DNA of 21,737 nucleotides from Lamprobacter sp046541315 (GTDB lineage Bacteria; Pseudomonadota; Gammaproteobacteria; Chromatiales; Chromatiaceae): NCBI RefSeq assembly GCF_046541315.1, contig NZ_JBKHDN010000021.1:1-21737 (forward strand), given 5' to 3'. Each line of letters begins with the position of its first letter. The stretch's first letter is position 1. The translations under genes and the position numbers were made by a program. The notes beneath the pieces were generated by a model. The model was given only the letters and a program-made list of their open reading frames with translations. It was not told the origin of the DNA and searched no databases. Of the stretch, positions 7,015-17,150 are shown one piece after another.

Positions 7015-7509
7015 ATGAACGATCAAACGACGGATGAACAAAAGACCGCTTGGCTGAGAAACTCGGTGCTCGCCGATGAACTCGACGCGAGCGAGGTTGA
7101 GACGCTGGCGCGGATCATGGGGAGCGAGCGCCTGGCTGGGCACGAGTGGCTGGTGAGCGAGGGCGATGCTCGGCGGACCCTGTTCGTGTTGGTCGCGGGG
7201 CGGCTGGATGTGCTGCACCATCATGAGGGTGTCGATTCCACCGTCTACCGGATGTCTCCGGGCGAATGTGCCGGAACCCGCGCCTTCGTCGATGGCTCGC
7301 CGCGCAAGGCCGGATTGCGCGCCGCGCGGGAGACGGTGGTGCTGACGCTGGAGCCGGAGGATTTCGAGGCCTTGCTCGCCGACCATCCGACCCTGGTGTT
7401 CAAGGTCATGCGCGCACTGTTTCGGATCACTCACACGAACCTGATGCGGGCGAATCAAGAGCGCGATTCGCTGCACAACTATGTGACCCGCTCGCATGGC
7501 CGCTATTGA
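7015..7509 (+). CDS. Stand-alone cyclic-nucleotide-binding domain protein
   Basis: A 164-residue protein made only of a CRP-like cNMP-binding beta-barrel and its trailing helices. It has no DNA-binding helix-turn-helix, kinase or channel part. The phosphate-binding cassette is intact: GECAGTRAFVDGSPRKA (residues 83-99) follows the family pattern G-E-x2-G-x2-A-x5-P-R-x-A, with the phosphate contacts E84 and R97. The LVSEGDARRTLFVLVAGRLDV stretch is the usual start of the barrel. The C-terminus (FRITHTNLMRANQERDSLHNYV) is a helix that could pair with a partner. Start ATG 7015 is preferred over ATG 7012 because AGG at 7007-7009 is then five bases away. It converges on folE2. Binding of cAMP or cGMP is expected but untested, and the output partner is unknown. 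Confidence 0.85.
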   Translation: MNDQTTDEQKTAWLRNSVLADELDASEVETLARIMGSERLAGHEWLVSEGDARRTLFVLVAGRLDVLHHHEGVDSTVYRMSPGECAGTRAFVDGSPRKAGLRAARETVVLTLEPEDFEALLADHPTLVFKVMRALFRITHTNLMRANQERDSLHNYVTRSHGRY

Positions 7510-7550
7510 GCGGGGAGCGAGCGTTTGTGGCGTCTGGAACGGAAATCGCC

Positions 7551-8435
7551 CTAGGCTGCGCAGGCGTCCGCGTGTTTGTCGCGGGCGACCATCGCGTAGG
7601 CCGAGTGGTTGTGGATGGACTCGAAGTTCTCGGCCTCGACCACATAGGCGCCGACGCGCGCCTCGGCGTTCAGGCGCCGGGCGACATCGCGCACCGTGTC
7701 CTCGACGAACTTCGGGTTTTCGTAGGCGTGCTCGGTGACGTACTTCTCATCCGGCCGCTTGAGCAGACCATAGAGCTGGGCGCTGGCCTCGGCCTCGACC
7801 AGATCGATCAGCTCTTCGATCCACAGGAAGCCGCAGGTCTTGGCCACGACGGTGACGTGCGAGCGCTGATTGTGCGCGCCATAGCGCGAGATCTCCTTGG
7901 AGCAGGGGCAGAGGCTGGTCACCGGCACCACCACCTTGATCGAGAGTTCGGGCTCGCCGCCGCGCACCTCGCCGATGAGGGTGACATCGTAGTCGAGCAG
8001 GCTCTCGACGCCGCTGACCGGCGCCCGCTTGTTGACGAAGAACGGGAAGCGCATCTCGATGTGGCCGGCCTCGGACTCGAGCCGTTCGGTCATCTCGGTG
8101 AGCATCTCCTTGAAGGTGCCGACACCGATCTCGCGCTCGTGGCCATTGAGGATGGCGACGAAGCGCGACATGTGCGTGCCCTTGAAGTGATGGGGCAGGA
8201 ACACGGACATGTTGAAGGTGGCGACCGTATGCTGCTCGCGACCGCTGCGGTCCTTGATCCGCACCGGGTGGCGGATGTCCTTGATGCCCACCTTGTTGAT
8301 GGCGATGCGCCGGCTATCGGGGCTTGCCTGCACGTCCGCGATCTCGGTGCCCGCGGCCGGGCGCCACGCATCGGCGGGCCGCTGCGCAAGAGAATCCGAG
8401 CAGTCGGGGGACGGGGTGATCAACGCGGAATCCAC
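7551..8435 (-). CDS. folE2: GTP cyclohydrolase IB (FolE2)
   Basis: A 294-residue GTP cyclohydrolase of the FolE2/MptA type, which converts GTP to 7,8-dihydroneopterin triphosphate, the first step toward tetrahydrofolate and queuosine precursors. Family hallmarks are SLCPCSKEIS with metal-ligand cysteine C176 (and C178), HNQRSHV with H188, and the C-terminal IHNHSAY with H275/H277. The KRAPVSGVESLLDY segment matches the domain core. The first 40 residues are a variable leader. The start is GTG at 8435, chosen for TAGGAG nine bases upstream. In many bacteria FolE2 is the metal-flexible isozyme induced under zinc limitation. I saw no Zur-like palindrome upstream, so here it may be the constitutive enzyme. 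It is 127 bases downstream of the pseudoprotease on the same strand and may have its own promoter there. Confidence 0.95.
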   Translation of the reverse strand: MDSALITPSPDCSDSLAQRPADAWRPAAGTEIADVQASPDSRRIAINKVGIKDIRHPVRIKDRSGREQHTVATFNMSVFLPHHFKGTHMSRFVAILNGHEREIGVGTFKEMLTEMTERLESEAGHIEMRFPFFVNKRAPVSGVESLLDYDVTLIGEVRGGEPELSIKVVVPVTSLCPCSKEISRYGAHNQRSHVTVVAKTCGFLWIEELIDLVEAEASAQLYGLLKRPDEKYVTEHAYENPKFVEDTVRDVARRLNAEARVGAYVVEAENFESIHNHSAYAMVARDKHADACAA

Positions 8436-8562
8436 GGAAGAGTGCTCCTAGAATAAAAGGCGGGCGCGCCGAGGGTCGCTGGACCGGGATCGGTCAGCGC
8501 GGGCAACGCCGAATGCATACGACCATGCGGTCTGTTGCGGCTCGCTGCAAGCGGCGCGCGTC

Positions 8563-9246
8563 TCATTCGTGCCCGAAGAGACCCTCGGCGCGCATCAGCG
8601 CCGTGCCATAGTCGATATCGACGGCAAAAGAGATATTGGTGTTGTGCGGCGGGCGCCGCTCCCAATCGGCGCTGCCATGGACGACATCGGCGGGCTCGAA
8701 ACGGCCACTGATGATGCCTACCACATGGCCGTCGGTGACATGCACGAGGGGACCGCCGATATCGCCGTTTTGGACCATGTTGTCGAACAGGATCAGCCGG
8801 GTCTCGTTATAGGAGCGAATCTTGGCCGCAGCAAACCCGCCGACCGTGAGCGGCGTGTGGATCTGGTCATGGCCAAAGGAGTAGCCCAGACTCATCACCG
8901 AGGCGCCCGGCAGCACGTTGTCGCCGCTGCCGAGGAAGTCGTCCGGAACGCTGATATCGAGCCCTTGATCGATCTTCAACAGGGCCACGTCATGGGCGCT
9001 ATCGCGACGTGCCACCGACACCGCCATGGCGGCGACCCGATCGAAGCTGATGGGTTGGAATTCGCCACCGCTCGAGGTTGGAACGACTCGCAGCCCCTCG
9101 GTTTCCGCGACCAGATGCGCGGCGGTGAGCAGATAGCCTTGCGCGTGGACCACGAAGGCGGTGCCGAGAAAATCGACCGCGCCCGCGTTGTCGCGCACCA
9201 GCATGAGGCAGCCGCCGCGAAATTTCTGGCTGATCGCCTGCAGCAT
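8563..9246 (-). CDS. Trypsin-fold protein lacking the catalytic serine (probable pseudoprotease)
   Basis: A 227-residue protein with a chymotrypsin/trypsin-2 fold. The catalytic histidine is in LLTAAHLV (H44) and the aspartate in AHDVALLKI (D86). Where GDSGGP is expected, the sequence reads NGDIGGPLV, so the nucleophile serine is isoleucine (I163, codon ATC at 8760-8758). The rest of the fold, including GTAFVVHAQGYLL, the VMSLGYSFGHDQ strand and HVVGIISGRF, is well kept. It is therefore not simply decayed. No signal peptide is visible, so the protein is probably cytoplasmic. The start ATG 9246 has GGAGGG eight bases upstream; a longer frame back to 9318 would overlap the binding-protein gene. 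It lies 17 bases after the binding-protein stop and is the last gene of the BCCT operon. A peptide-binding or scaffold role is inference. Confidence 0.82.
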   Translation of the reverse strand: MLQAISQKFRGGCLMLVRDNAGAVDFLGTAFVVHAQGYLLTAAHLVAETEGLRVVPTSSGGEFQPISFDRVAAMAVSVARRDSAHDVALLKIDQGLDISVPDDFLGSGDNVLPGASVMSLGYSFGHDQIHTPLTVGGFAAAKIRSYNETRLILFDNMVQNGDIGGPLVHVTDGHVVGIISGRFEPADVVHGSADWERRPPHNTNISFAVDIDYGTALMRAEGLFGHE

Positions 9247-9263
9247 GAGAGTGTCCCTCCGTC

Positions 9264-10237
9264 TTATCGTGTCTCGGTGAGCCAGTCGTCGACTTGCTGC
9301 GGATGGGTGCGGATCCACCGCAAGGCCTGCGCATAGGGATCACGGCCGTGGTCTTGGTGAATCCAGACCAGCAATTGCTCCATGCTGTCGGCTTCCCAGG
9401 CGAAACGATCGATGAACGCGGCCGCCGCCGGGAAATCCTCGGCCAGACCGGGACGCGCCATGCTGTGGATGCTGCCGCGGTCGCCATAGATGCCCTTGGG
9501 ATCGTCGAGAAACCGCAGCGACCAGCGCCCGAACATCCAGTGCGGAATCCAGCCGGTGACGACGATGGGCCGATTGCGCGCGATCGCATCGGCAAGGCTC
9601 GCGGTCATGGTCGATTCGGCGCCGGAGATGAGGCGGAAGCCCGTCAGCCGGTACTCCGTCAACGCCCGCTCGGTCGCCGCCATGATGCCGGCCTCGGGGT
9701 CGATGCCGATGATGCGATCACCCAGCGCTTGGCGGTGCTCCGGTAACTGCTCGATGCTCTGGATCTCCAACATCGGTTGGGTACGCGCACCGCGTTGGTC
9801 GGTTTGGCGCCCAACCCGGGTGGCCGGGACCACCAGCCCGGTGCGGGTGCCGACCAGATTGGGACCGAGATCATCGAGTTGCTCGCCATATTGGGCGTGG
9901 TAGTCGGCATGGGTATCCGGCAGCCAGGCCGAAAGCATCACGTCCGCCTCGCCCTCGGCGACCATGCGCCACATCTCGTCGGCACTGGTCTCGATCAGCT
10001 CGCAGGGTTGATCGAGGCGTTCGTTGAGCACGGCACAGACCACATTGGCGCTGGCGACCGAGGAGGACCAGTCGACATAGGCGATGCGCAGCGACGAGGC
10101 GCCAGCCGCGCCGGCGAGGCCGAGCAGCAGCGCCAGCCCGATGGCAAGCGTCGCGATCGGCGTCGTTCGCCGGCGCGGGCGGTGACGGCATCCGCAGCAT
10201 TGCCCGCGTGCTAGGCGATGGAGGTCGATTGCCGTGA

Positions 10238-10241
<4 letters not shown>
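9264..10241 (-). CDS. OpuAC/ProX-type betaine-binding periplasmic protein encoded with a BCCT transporter
   Basis: A 325-residue substrate-binding protein of the OpuAC family (glycine betaine/proline betaine or choline). The N-terminus has a long basic region (RPRRR), a hydrophobic core (TLAIGLALLLGLAGAAG, about 31-47) and cleavage near AGA, so it is exported. Conserved elements match the ProX at 13978-14850: YVDWSSS (W58), SAWLPDTHADY (W106), IGIDPEAGI, and TGWIPHWMFG (W231). The three tryptophans correspond to the aromatic cage that holds the trimethylammonium group. The ATG (10241) overlaps the BCCT stop by four bases (ATGA) and has GGAGGG eight bases upstream, so the two are translationally coupled. 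No ABC genes are adjacent; the nearest are proVW, 5 kb away. It could serve the BCCT, the distant ABC importer, or sensing. Confidence 0.88.
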
Positions 10242-12094
<1,853 letters not shown>

Positions 12095-12413
12095 TGATAC
12101 GGATCGTCATGTTAGCGCAATCGCCTGCGAGATAAAAACCATCGGGCGCGCAGGCCCTGTGGTATCCCCGCCGCGATCGCGAAGACGTCGAGTCACGGAG
12201 GATGTCGTCCCGGTTCGGACGACAAGGGGCTAAGCGCGTGTTGGATCACTGGAAAACGCGTCGAGCAGAGGATACACTAAACGGTAATGTTGTAAATGCA
12301 CGACATGTCTCTTGCCAAGAGGCGATGTTGGTCGCACACGAGCGACGTTGCATGACAGCATTCTCAGGCGTCATCGACCCAGATCGTCAATTCACCACCG
12401 CACCGAATCCATC
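12095..12413. other. Intergenic region between the divergent BCCT operon and porin
   Basis: About 320 bases with no gene. It must hold the promoters of both divergent transcripts, but I could not assign a convincing -35/-10 pair. It contains a perfect hairpin at 12204-12223 and a 13-base palindrome CTCTTG-C-CAAGAG at 12309-12321. The stretch 12260-12330 is less GC-rich than its surroundings, as expected for promoter DNA. Confidence 0.45.
12204..12223. repeat. Perfect 7-base-pair inverted repeat in the BCCT/porin intergenic region
   Basis: GTCGTCC (12204-12210), six-base loop CGGTTC, GGACGAC (12217-12223). It is 110 bases upstream of the BCCT start and 191 upstream of the porin start. No T-run follows, so an operator or leader hairpin is likelier than a terminator. 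Confidence 0.5.
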
Positions 12414-13859
12414 ATGAAACACTCGACACCATGCATCGCCTGCGCCTCTCCGACCTCGCCGCAACCGGCTCATCGCGGCTCAGGCCCCCTGCTGGCGCTC
12501 GGCCTCGCCGCGCTCGTCGGCGCCCCGCAACCGGCCTTCGCCGCCGCCGAACCCGCCGCCCTCGAGCGCCGCGTGCGCGAACTGCAGCGACAGCTCGAAC
12601 AGGCCCAGGCCGAACTCGCCGAGGCCCGGGCGGAGACGGCCGCCGCCACCGAACAGGCCGAGGCGGCCGAGGCCGAGTTGGGCAAGGCGGACTCGCCGCA
12701 GGCGAACAAGATCCAGGTCGGACCCTTGACCATTGGCGGCGCGATGCGCGCCAACTATGTGCTCGGCGATTATCCGAACCGGGGACAAGGCCCCTCGCGC
12801 GGAGGAAACGGCGGTAACTTCGAACTCGATACCTTCCGCATCAACATGGATCTCAAGTACAACCAGTTGGTCGGCAAGCTCGAGTACCGTTGGTACAACG
12901 GCTACAACTTCGTGCATACCGGCTGGCTGGGCTGGGATTTCGACGACGGCAGCCAGATCCAGGTCGGTATCAACCGGGTGCCCTTTGGCCCTGGGCCTTA
13001 TGGCGTCTCGCAGAGCTGGTTCTTCGACCAGCATTACTACGTCGGCCTGTCGGATGACATGGACCTCGGCGTCAAGTATGTCACCAGCATCGATAATTGG
13101 GATCTCGACTTCGCTTACTACGCGCGCAGCGAATGGAACGGCAATGGCATCAGCCGCGACAGCGCGCGTTACAGCTATGATCCGGTGTTCTGGGACACCG
13201 GCCTGGCGGCGAATGGCGACGTGATCGGGGCGTTGCCGAATGGCTATCAGGAACGCAACCAGTTCAATCTTCGCGCTATCTACAATCTCGATCAGGGTGC
13301 CGTGGAGACCGCGCTCGGCGTCTCGTTGCAATATGGTCAGTTGAAGGGACGGCGTGGCGACGATGGCGACCATTGGGCGGCCTCGGTGCACATGACCAAC
13401 AGCTGGGACAACTGGCTGCTGGCGACCCAGCTCACCCGCTACCAGTTCGACATCGACGACGACAACCCGCTCGGAACCGACGAGCTGCTGCCGATGGGCG
13501 CCTACGATTTCGCCTGGCCGGTGGCAACCGACGCCTGGCTGCCGGCGATCTCGGTGAGCTATCTCCACGAGACCGACCAGATCCCCTGGCTGGATTCGGT
13601 GCGTCCCTACGTCGAGTACAGCAGCATCGTCAAGGAGGATGGTGACTTCAACGACAGCCAGCTCGCGATTCTCGGCGCGGCCTGGGCGCGCAACGGGTGG
13701 TACATCTATACCGATCTCGCCTTCTCGGACGGCAACTACTTCGTCGGTGAAAAGGGCGACAACTACGGCAATATCGCCGATGGGGTCGGGGATTTCGGCG
13801 TCAACGGCAACGATGACTGGAACTACCGCTTCAACATCAACTTCGGTTACTACTTCTGA
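12414..13859 (+). CDS. Outer-membrane porin with N-terminal coiled coil
   Basis: A 481-residue beta-barrel porin. Residues 1-44 are a long signal peptide (hydrophobic core LLALGLAALVGA, cleavage near AFA-A). Residues 47-92 form a coiled coil rich in Ala/Glu (ALERRVRELQRQLEQAQAEL), probably a periplasmic trimerisation stalk. From about 100 onward, alternating amphipathic strands rich in Tyr/Trp (LKYNQLVGKLEYRWYNGYNF) end in INFGYYF with a terminal phenylalanine, the outer-membrane assembly signal. The layout resembles DcaP/OprO-like porins, but the substrate is not readable. The start is ATG 12414, where the signal peptide begins; there is no clear ribosome site. It lies between two osmolyte uptake systems, so passage of betaines is a fair guess, not a demonstration. 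It is divergent from the BCCT operon and convergent with proX. Confidence 0.85.
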   Translation: MKHSTPCIACASPTSPQPAHRGSGPLLALGLAALVGAPQPAFAAAEPAALERRVRELQRQLEQAQAELAEARAETAAATEQAEAAEAELGKADSPQANKIQVGPLTIGGAMRANYVLGDYPNRGQGPSRGGNGGNFELDTFRINMDLKYNQLVGKLEYRWYNGYNFVHTGWLGWDFDDGSQIQVGINRVPFGPGPYGVSQSWFFDQHYYVGLSDDMDLGVKYVTSIDNWDLDFAYYARSEWNGNGISRDSARYSYDPVFWDTGLAANGDVIGALPNGYQERNQFNLRAIYNLDQGAVETALGVSLQYGQLKGRRGDDGDHWAASVHMTNSWDNWLLATQLTRYQFDIDDDNPLGTDELLPMGAYDFAWPVATDAWLPAISVSYLHETDQIPWLDSVRPYVEYSSIVKEDGDFNDSQLAILGAAWARNGWYIYTDLAFSDGNYFVGEKGDNYGNIADGVGDFGVNGNDDWNYRFNINFGYYF

Positions 13860-13877
13860 TCGCGTGAACATGCCACC

Positions 13878-13903
13878 GCCACCGGGCCCGCGGGCTCGGT
13901 GGC
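13878..13903. terminator. Stable hairpin after the porin
   Basis: GCCACCG (13878-13884) pairs with CGGTGGC (13897-13903), and the inner GCCC/GGGC pairs extend the stem with one G-T between. It lies 18 bases after the porin stop, in the gap between convergent genes. No T-tract follows, so it is terminator-like rather than a canonical intrinsic terminator. Confidence 0.5.
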
Positions 13904-13920
13904 GATGGCTTGGCCAGCGG

Positions 13921-13944
13921 AGCGGCCTTGCACGCAGGGCCGCT
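13921..13944. terminator. Second hairpin between porin and proX
   Basis: AGCGGCC (13921-13927) and GGCCGCT (13938-13944) are perfect seven-base arms around a ten-base loop. Located 33 bases beyond the proX stop on the minus strand, it could end that transcript, although there is no T-run. Confidence 0.4.
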
Positions 13945-13977
13945 GATGCTGCGGTTGGCGAGGCGCCCGGGCGCGGC

Positions 13978-14850
13978 TCAAAGCTCGCCGGTGACCCAGT
14001 AGTCGATGCGATCCTCGTTGTTCTCGATGTACTTGGTCACGGCCTCTTCATACGAGGTCTCCTGGGCGTCGTACATCGCCGACTGCAGGTCATCGATCGG
14101 GATCTGGATGCGCGAGATGAAGCTCGCCGCGTCGATATCCTCCTGGTAGAAGCCGTCGCGCGCTAGAGCGACCACGCGCTCGAAGCTGCCGAGCACCTCC
14201 TCGGGGTCTTCCAGGTAACGCAGGTCATGGGCGCCGAACATCCAGTGCGGGCTCCAGGCGGTGACCACGATCCACTCCTCGCGCCGGATGGCGCGTTCCA
14301 AGGCGGCGGTCATGCCCGCGCCCGAGGAGATCTGCAACTCGTAGTCGTCGAGGTCGTACTCGTCGATCGCATCCTTGGACAGACGCGTGATGCCCGCGCC
14401 GGGGTCGATGCCGGTGATGGTCTCGTCGAGCTTCTCCTTGACCTCGTCCTTGTTCAGATCCTCGATGCTGGCGAGCGTCTCTTCCGGGACATAGTCCGGC
14501 ACCGCCCAGCCCAGGCGGGCATGGGTGTAGAGGATGCCGAGTGGCACCACATCGTTACAGACCTTTTCCATGTAGTCGGCGTGGGTGCCCGGCTGCCAGG
14601 ACATGAGCATGACATCGAGGTTGCCGTCGGCGAGCCCCCGATACTGCGGAGCGATATCGGTTTGCACCAGTTCGACCTCATAGTCCATGCGCTCCTCGAG
14701 GATGCGCTGGGTCAGCTTGGTGACGAACTCGGCATCGGACCAGGCGGTCCAGCCGATCTTGATGCTGTTGTCGGCGGCGACGGCGGCGGTGCCGAGCGAG
14801 AGGGCGAGGGCGCCTGCGGTGAAGGCCTTGAGTGAGGTGTTCATGAGCAT
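13978..14850 (-). CDS. proX: Glycine betaine/proline betaine ABC transporter substrate-binding protein ProX
   Basis: A 290-residue periplasmic OpuAC-family protein that delivers glycine betaine or proline betaine to ProVW. The signal peptide is residues 1-26 (SLKAFTAGALALSLGTAAVA, then cleavage before DNSIKIG). Conserved ligand-site segments are GWTAWSDAEF (W37), MSWQPGTHADY (W85), TGIDPGAGI and TAWSPHWMFG (W199). The protein is acidic, with many D/E residues, as in halotolerant species. The start is ATG 14850 (MLMNTS), with GAGGA six bases upstream; ATG 14844 is possible. It is the last gene of proVWX, 49 bases after proW, and converges on the porin. It is a clear paralog of the binding protein at 9264-10241, which shares the PHWMFG and HADY motifs. 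Confidence 0.93.
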   Translation of the reverse strand: MLMNTSLKAFTAGALALSLGTAAVAADNSIKIGWTAWSDAEFVTKLTQRILEERMDYEVELVQTDIAPQYRGLADGNLDVMLMSWQPGTHADYMEKVCNDVVPLGILYTHARLGWAVPDYVPEETLASIEDLNKDEVKEKLDETITGIDPGAGITRLSKDAIDEYDLDDYELQISSGAGMTAALERAIRREEWIVVTAWSPHWMFGAHDLRYLEDPEEVLGSFERVVALARDGFYQEDIDAASFISRIQIPIDDLQSAMYDAQETSYEEAVTKYIENNEDRIDYWVTGEL

Positions 14851-14899
14851 CGTGAGTCCTCGTGGCGGTGGGTGGATGGGAAGGGCCGGTCTTGAGCGT

Positions 14900-15817
14900 T
14901 CACCCCTTGCCCGGGCTGTCCGGGCCGCGTTGGAAGAACCGGCGGAGGCGGGTGAGGAGCGTTGGCGATCGCCCGGCGCGGCGGGCGATGCCGAAGCTCT
15001 GGGTGATGCGGTCGAGCAGGATGGCGAGCAGTACGACCCCCAGGCCGCCCTCGAAGCCGAGGCCGACATCGAGTCGTTGAATACCGGTGAGCACGGTGTT
15101 GCCGAGCCCGCCGGCACCGATCATCGAGGCGATGACGACCATCGACAGGGCGAGCATGATGGTTTGATTGATCCCGGCCATGATCGATGGCATGGCCAGC
15201 GGCAACTGCACCTTGAACAGCAGCTGACGGCCGGTGCAACCGAAGGCCTTGCCGGCCTCGATGTGCTCGTCGCTGACCTGCCGGATCCCGAGATTGGTCA
15301 GGCGCACGGCCGGCGGCATGGCGAAGATGAGGGTCGCGATCGAGCCCGGAACCTTGCCGAGCCCAAAGAAGATGGCGGCCGGAATCAGATAGACGAAGGG
15401 CGGCATGGTCTGCATGAAGTCGAGCACCGGCCGGGCGATCGCCTCGAACGTATCGTGCCGGGCCATGGTGATGCCGATCGGGATGCCGATGAGTAGCGCC
15501 ACCAGACTGGACGCGATGACCAACCCCAGGGTCGAGATGGTCTCGCTCCAGATGTCCATGCCGAACAGCAGCACCATGGCGACGATGGCGAACAGCCCGA
15601 ATTTCCAGCTCACGCGCCAGGTCGCGAGCAGCACGATGATCAGCGCCAGGATCAGCGGCGGAATGCCCTGCAGCAGGCCCTCGAAGGAGTCGATGAAGAA
15701 CTCGAGCACCTCGGAGATGCCATCGAGGACGCCGGTGAGGTTGCCCTGGATCCAGTCGACCCCGTCGGCGACCCAATCGCCAAGGGGGATGTCGAAATCG
15801 GTGAGGTCGTTCGCCAT
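14900..15817 (-). CDS. proW: Glycine betaine/proline betaine ABC transporter permease ProW
   Basis: A 305-residue inner-membrane permease. An amphipathic N-terminus (MANDLTDFDIPLGDWVADGV) precedes about seven membrane segments (52-66, 73-88, 96-118, 140-153, 158-172, 218-235, 258-269). The cytoplasmic EAA loop EAGKAFGCTGRQLLFKVQLP (residues 187-206) is the docking site for the ATPase ProV. QTMPPFVYLIPAAIFFGLGK is characteristic of the ProW/OpuAB family. The start ATG 15815-15817 follows the proV stop by three bases with no strong ribosome site, implying translational coupling to proV. E. coli ProW is longer (354) because of a larger N-terminal extension. Confidence 0.95.
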   Translation of the reverse strand: MANDLTDFDIPLGDWVADGVDWIQGNLTGVLDGISEVLEFFIDSFEGLLQGIPPLILALIIVLLATWRVSWKFGLFAIVAMVLLFGMDIWSETISTLGLVIASSLVALLIGIPIGITMARHDTFEAIARPVLDFMQTMPPFVYLIPAAIFFGLGKVPGSIATLIFAMPPAVRLTNLGIRQVSDEHIEAGKAFGCTGRQLLFKVQLPLAMPSIMAGINQTIMLALSMVVIASMIGAGGLGNTVLTGIQRLDVGLGFEGGLGVVLLAILLDRITQSFGIARRAGRSPTLLTRLRRFFQRGPDSPGKG

Positions 15818-15820
15818 GGC

Positions 15821-17017
15821 TCAGGTCGTCGTCTTATCCAATGTCTGCAACAGGACCGTCTTGTCGACGATGCCGCGATAACGTCCCTCGGCATCGACGA
15901 CGGGGACCGGAAACTCGCTGGAGGTCACCTGGCTCAGGACCTCGGACAGCTCGGTGTCGGCGGCGACAGGCCGGATCTGTTTGAGGAAGGCCTCCTCCCA
16001 ATGCGGATGCTCGCTGTCGCGCCCGGCGTCGGCCAGCGAATTGACGCTGACCATGCCGCGATAATGACGGTCGCGATCGATGACGATGCCGAGGCTGTGG
16101 CCGCGTTCGTGCAGTTGCGCCAGGGCCGCGCGCACATTGACGCCGCTGCGCTCGAAGACCGTGATGGCGCGGTTCGAGGCGATATCGCCGGCACTGAAGA
16201 CCTTGCTCACGTCGACGCCGTAGAAGAACGAGCGCACATAGTCGTTGGCCGGATTGGTGACGATCTCCTCCGGGGTGCCGATCTGCACGATGGCGCCGCC
16301 CTCCATGATGGCGATGCGGTCGCCGATGCGAATCGCCTCGTCGAGGTCATGCGAGATGAAGACGATGGTATGGGCCTGGGTGCTCTGCAGACGCACCAGC
16401 TCGTCCTGCATCTCGGTGCGGATCAGTGGATCGAGGGCCGAGAAGGCCTCGTCCATGAGCAGGATCGGCGCGTCGGTGGCGAGGGCGCGGGCGAGGCCGA
16501 CGCGCTGTTTCATGCCGCCGGAGAGTTCGTCCGGATAGCTGTCGGCATTGACCGCCAGGCCGACGGTGTCGAGCGCTTGCAGCGCGCGCTCATGGCGCTC
16601 GGCCTTGGCCATGCCGGAGACCTCGAGCCCGAAGGCGGCGTTCTCGACCACGCTCTTGTGCGGCATCAGCGCGAATGACTGGAACACCATGCTCATCGAG
16701 CGGCGGCGCATGGCGATCAGCTCTTGCTTCGACATCCGGGTGATATCGTCGCCGTCGACGAGCACCTGACCGCGGGTCGGCTCGATCAAGCGATTGAGCA
16801 TGCGCACCAGGGTCGATTTGCCCGAGCCCGACAGCCCCATGACCACGAACACCTCGCCTTCGCGGATGCTGAAGTCGGCCCGTTGCACGCCGACCGTGGT
16901 GCGGGTTTGCTCGTAGATCTCCGCCTTGGAGAACCCTTGATCGAGCAGCTCTAGGGCTCGGTCGGGTTCGGGACCGAAGATCTTGTAGAGGTCTTTGACG
17001 ACAACCTTATCTTGCAT
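15821..17017 (-). CDS. proV: Glycine betaine/proline betaine ABC transporter ATPase ProV
   Basis: A 398-residue ATPase that powers osmolyte import. Complete ABC motifs: Walker A GLSGSGKST (61-69), Q-loop Q113, signature LSGGMKQRVGLARA (165-178), Walker B ILLMDE (185-190) and H-loop H223. The ProV-specific SFALMPH and DEAFSALDPLIRTEMQDEL segments are present. Residues about 275-398 are two CBS domains (IVIDRDRHYRGMVSVNSL; VPVVDAEGRYRGIVDKTVLL), the ionic-strength/regulatory module of ProV/OpuAA. The length matches E. coli (400). The start is ATG 17017 (MQDKVVVKDLYKIFG), which aligns with E. coli. An upstream TTG at 17059 would add an unsupported 14 residues. It is the first gene of proVWX. Osmotic induction is expected from the family; the upstream region carries a 14-base tandem repeat. 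Confidence 0.97.
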   Translation of the reverse strand: MQDKVVVKDLYKIFGPEPDRALELLDQGFSKAEIYEQTRTTVGVQRADFSIREGEVFVVMGLSGSGKSTLVRMLNRLIEPTRGQVLVDGDDITRMSKQELIAMRRRSMSMVFQSFALMPHKSVVENAAFGLEVSGMAKAERHERALQALDTVGLAVNADSYPDELSGGMKQRVGLARALATDAPILLMDEAFSALDPLIRTEMQDELVRLQSTQAHTIVFISHDLDEAIRIGDRIAIMEGGAIVQIGTPEEIVTNPANDYVRSFFYGVDVSKVFSAGDIASNRAITVFERSGVNVRAALAQLHERGHSLGIVIDRDRHYRGMVSVNSLADAGRDSEHPHWEEAFLKQIRPVAADTELSEVLSQVTSSEFPVPVVDAEGRYRGIVDKTVLLQTLDKTTT

Positions 17018-17150
17018 AGGCCTGGTTGGTGAGGGAAGCGGCGATCTTTGAGGATTCAAATTAACAGGTTGAGCGCGCGTTGTCTCGGTCGACGGGGCCG
17101 GGGTCGAAACGGAAGGCCCTGCTCACAATTCCGGCCCGGCGATTTCATGT

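Noticed and set aside
7015..7509. A CRP/FNR transcription factor
   Set aside because: The protein ends after the cNMP barrel and helices and lacks a helix-turn-helix, so it cannot act alone as a regulator.
12480..13871. A 463-codon minus-strand frame opposite the porin
   Set aside because: It is rich in V/I/A/E with no motif. The plus strand has a signal peptide, coiled coil and barrel ending in Phe.
14900..17017. Choline-specific or OpuC-type ABC importer instead of ProVW
   Set aside because: ProV matches E. coli ProV throughout, including the N-terminal YKIFG start and CBS tail, and a separate ProX is present.
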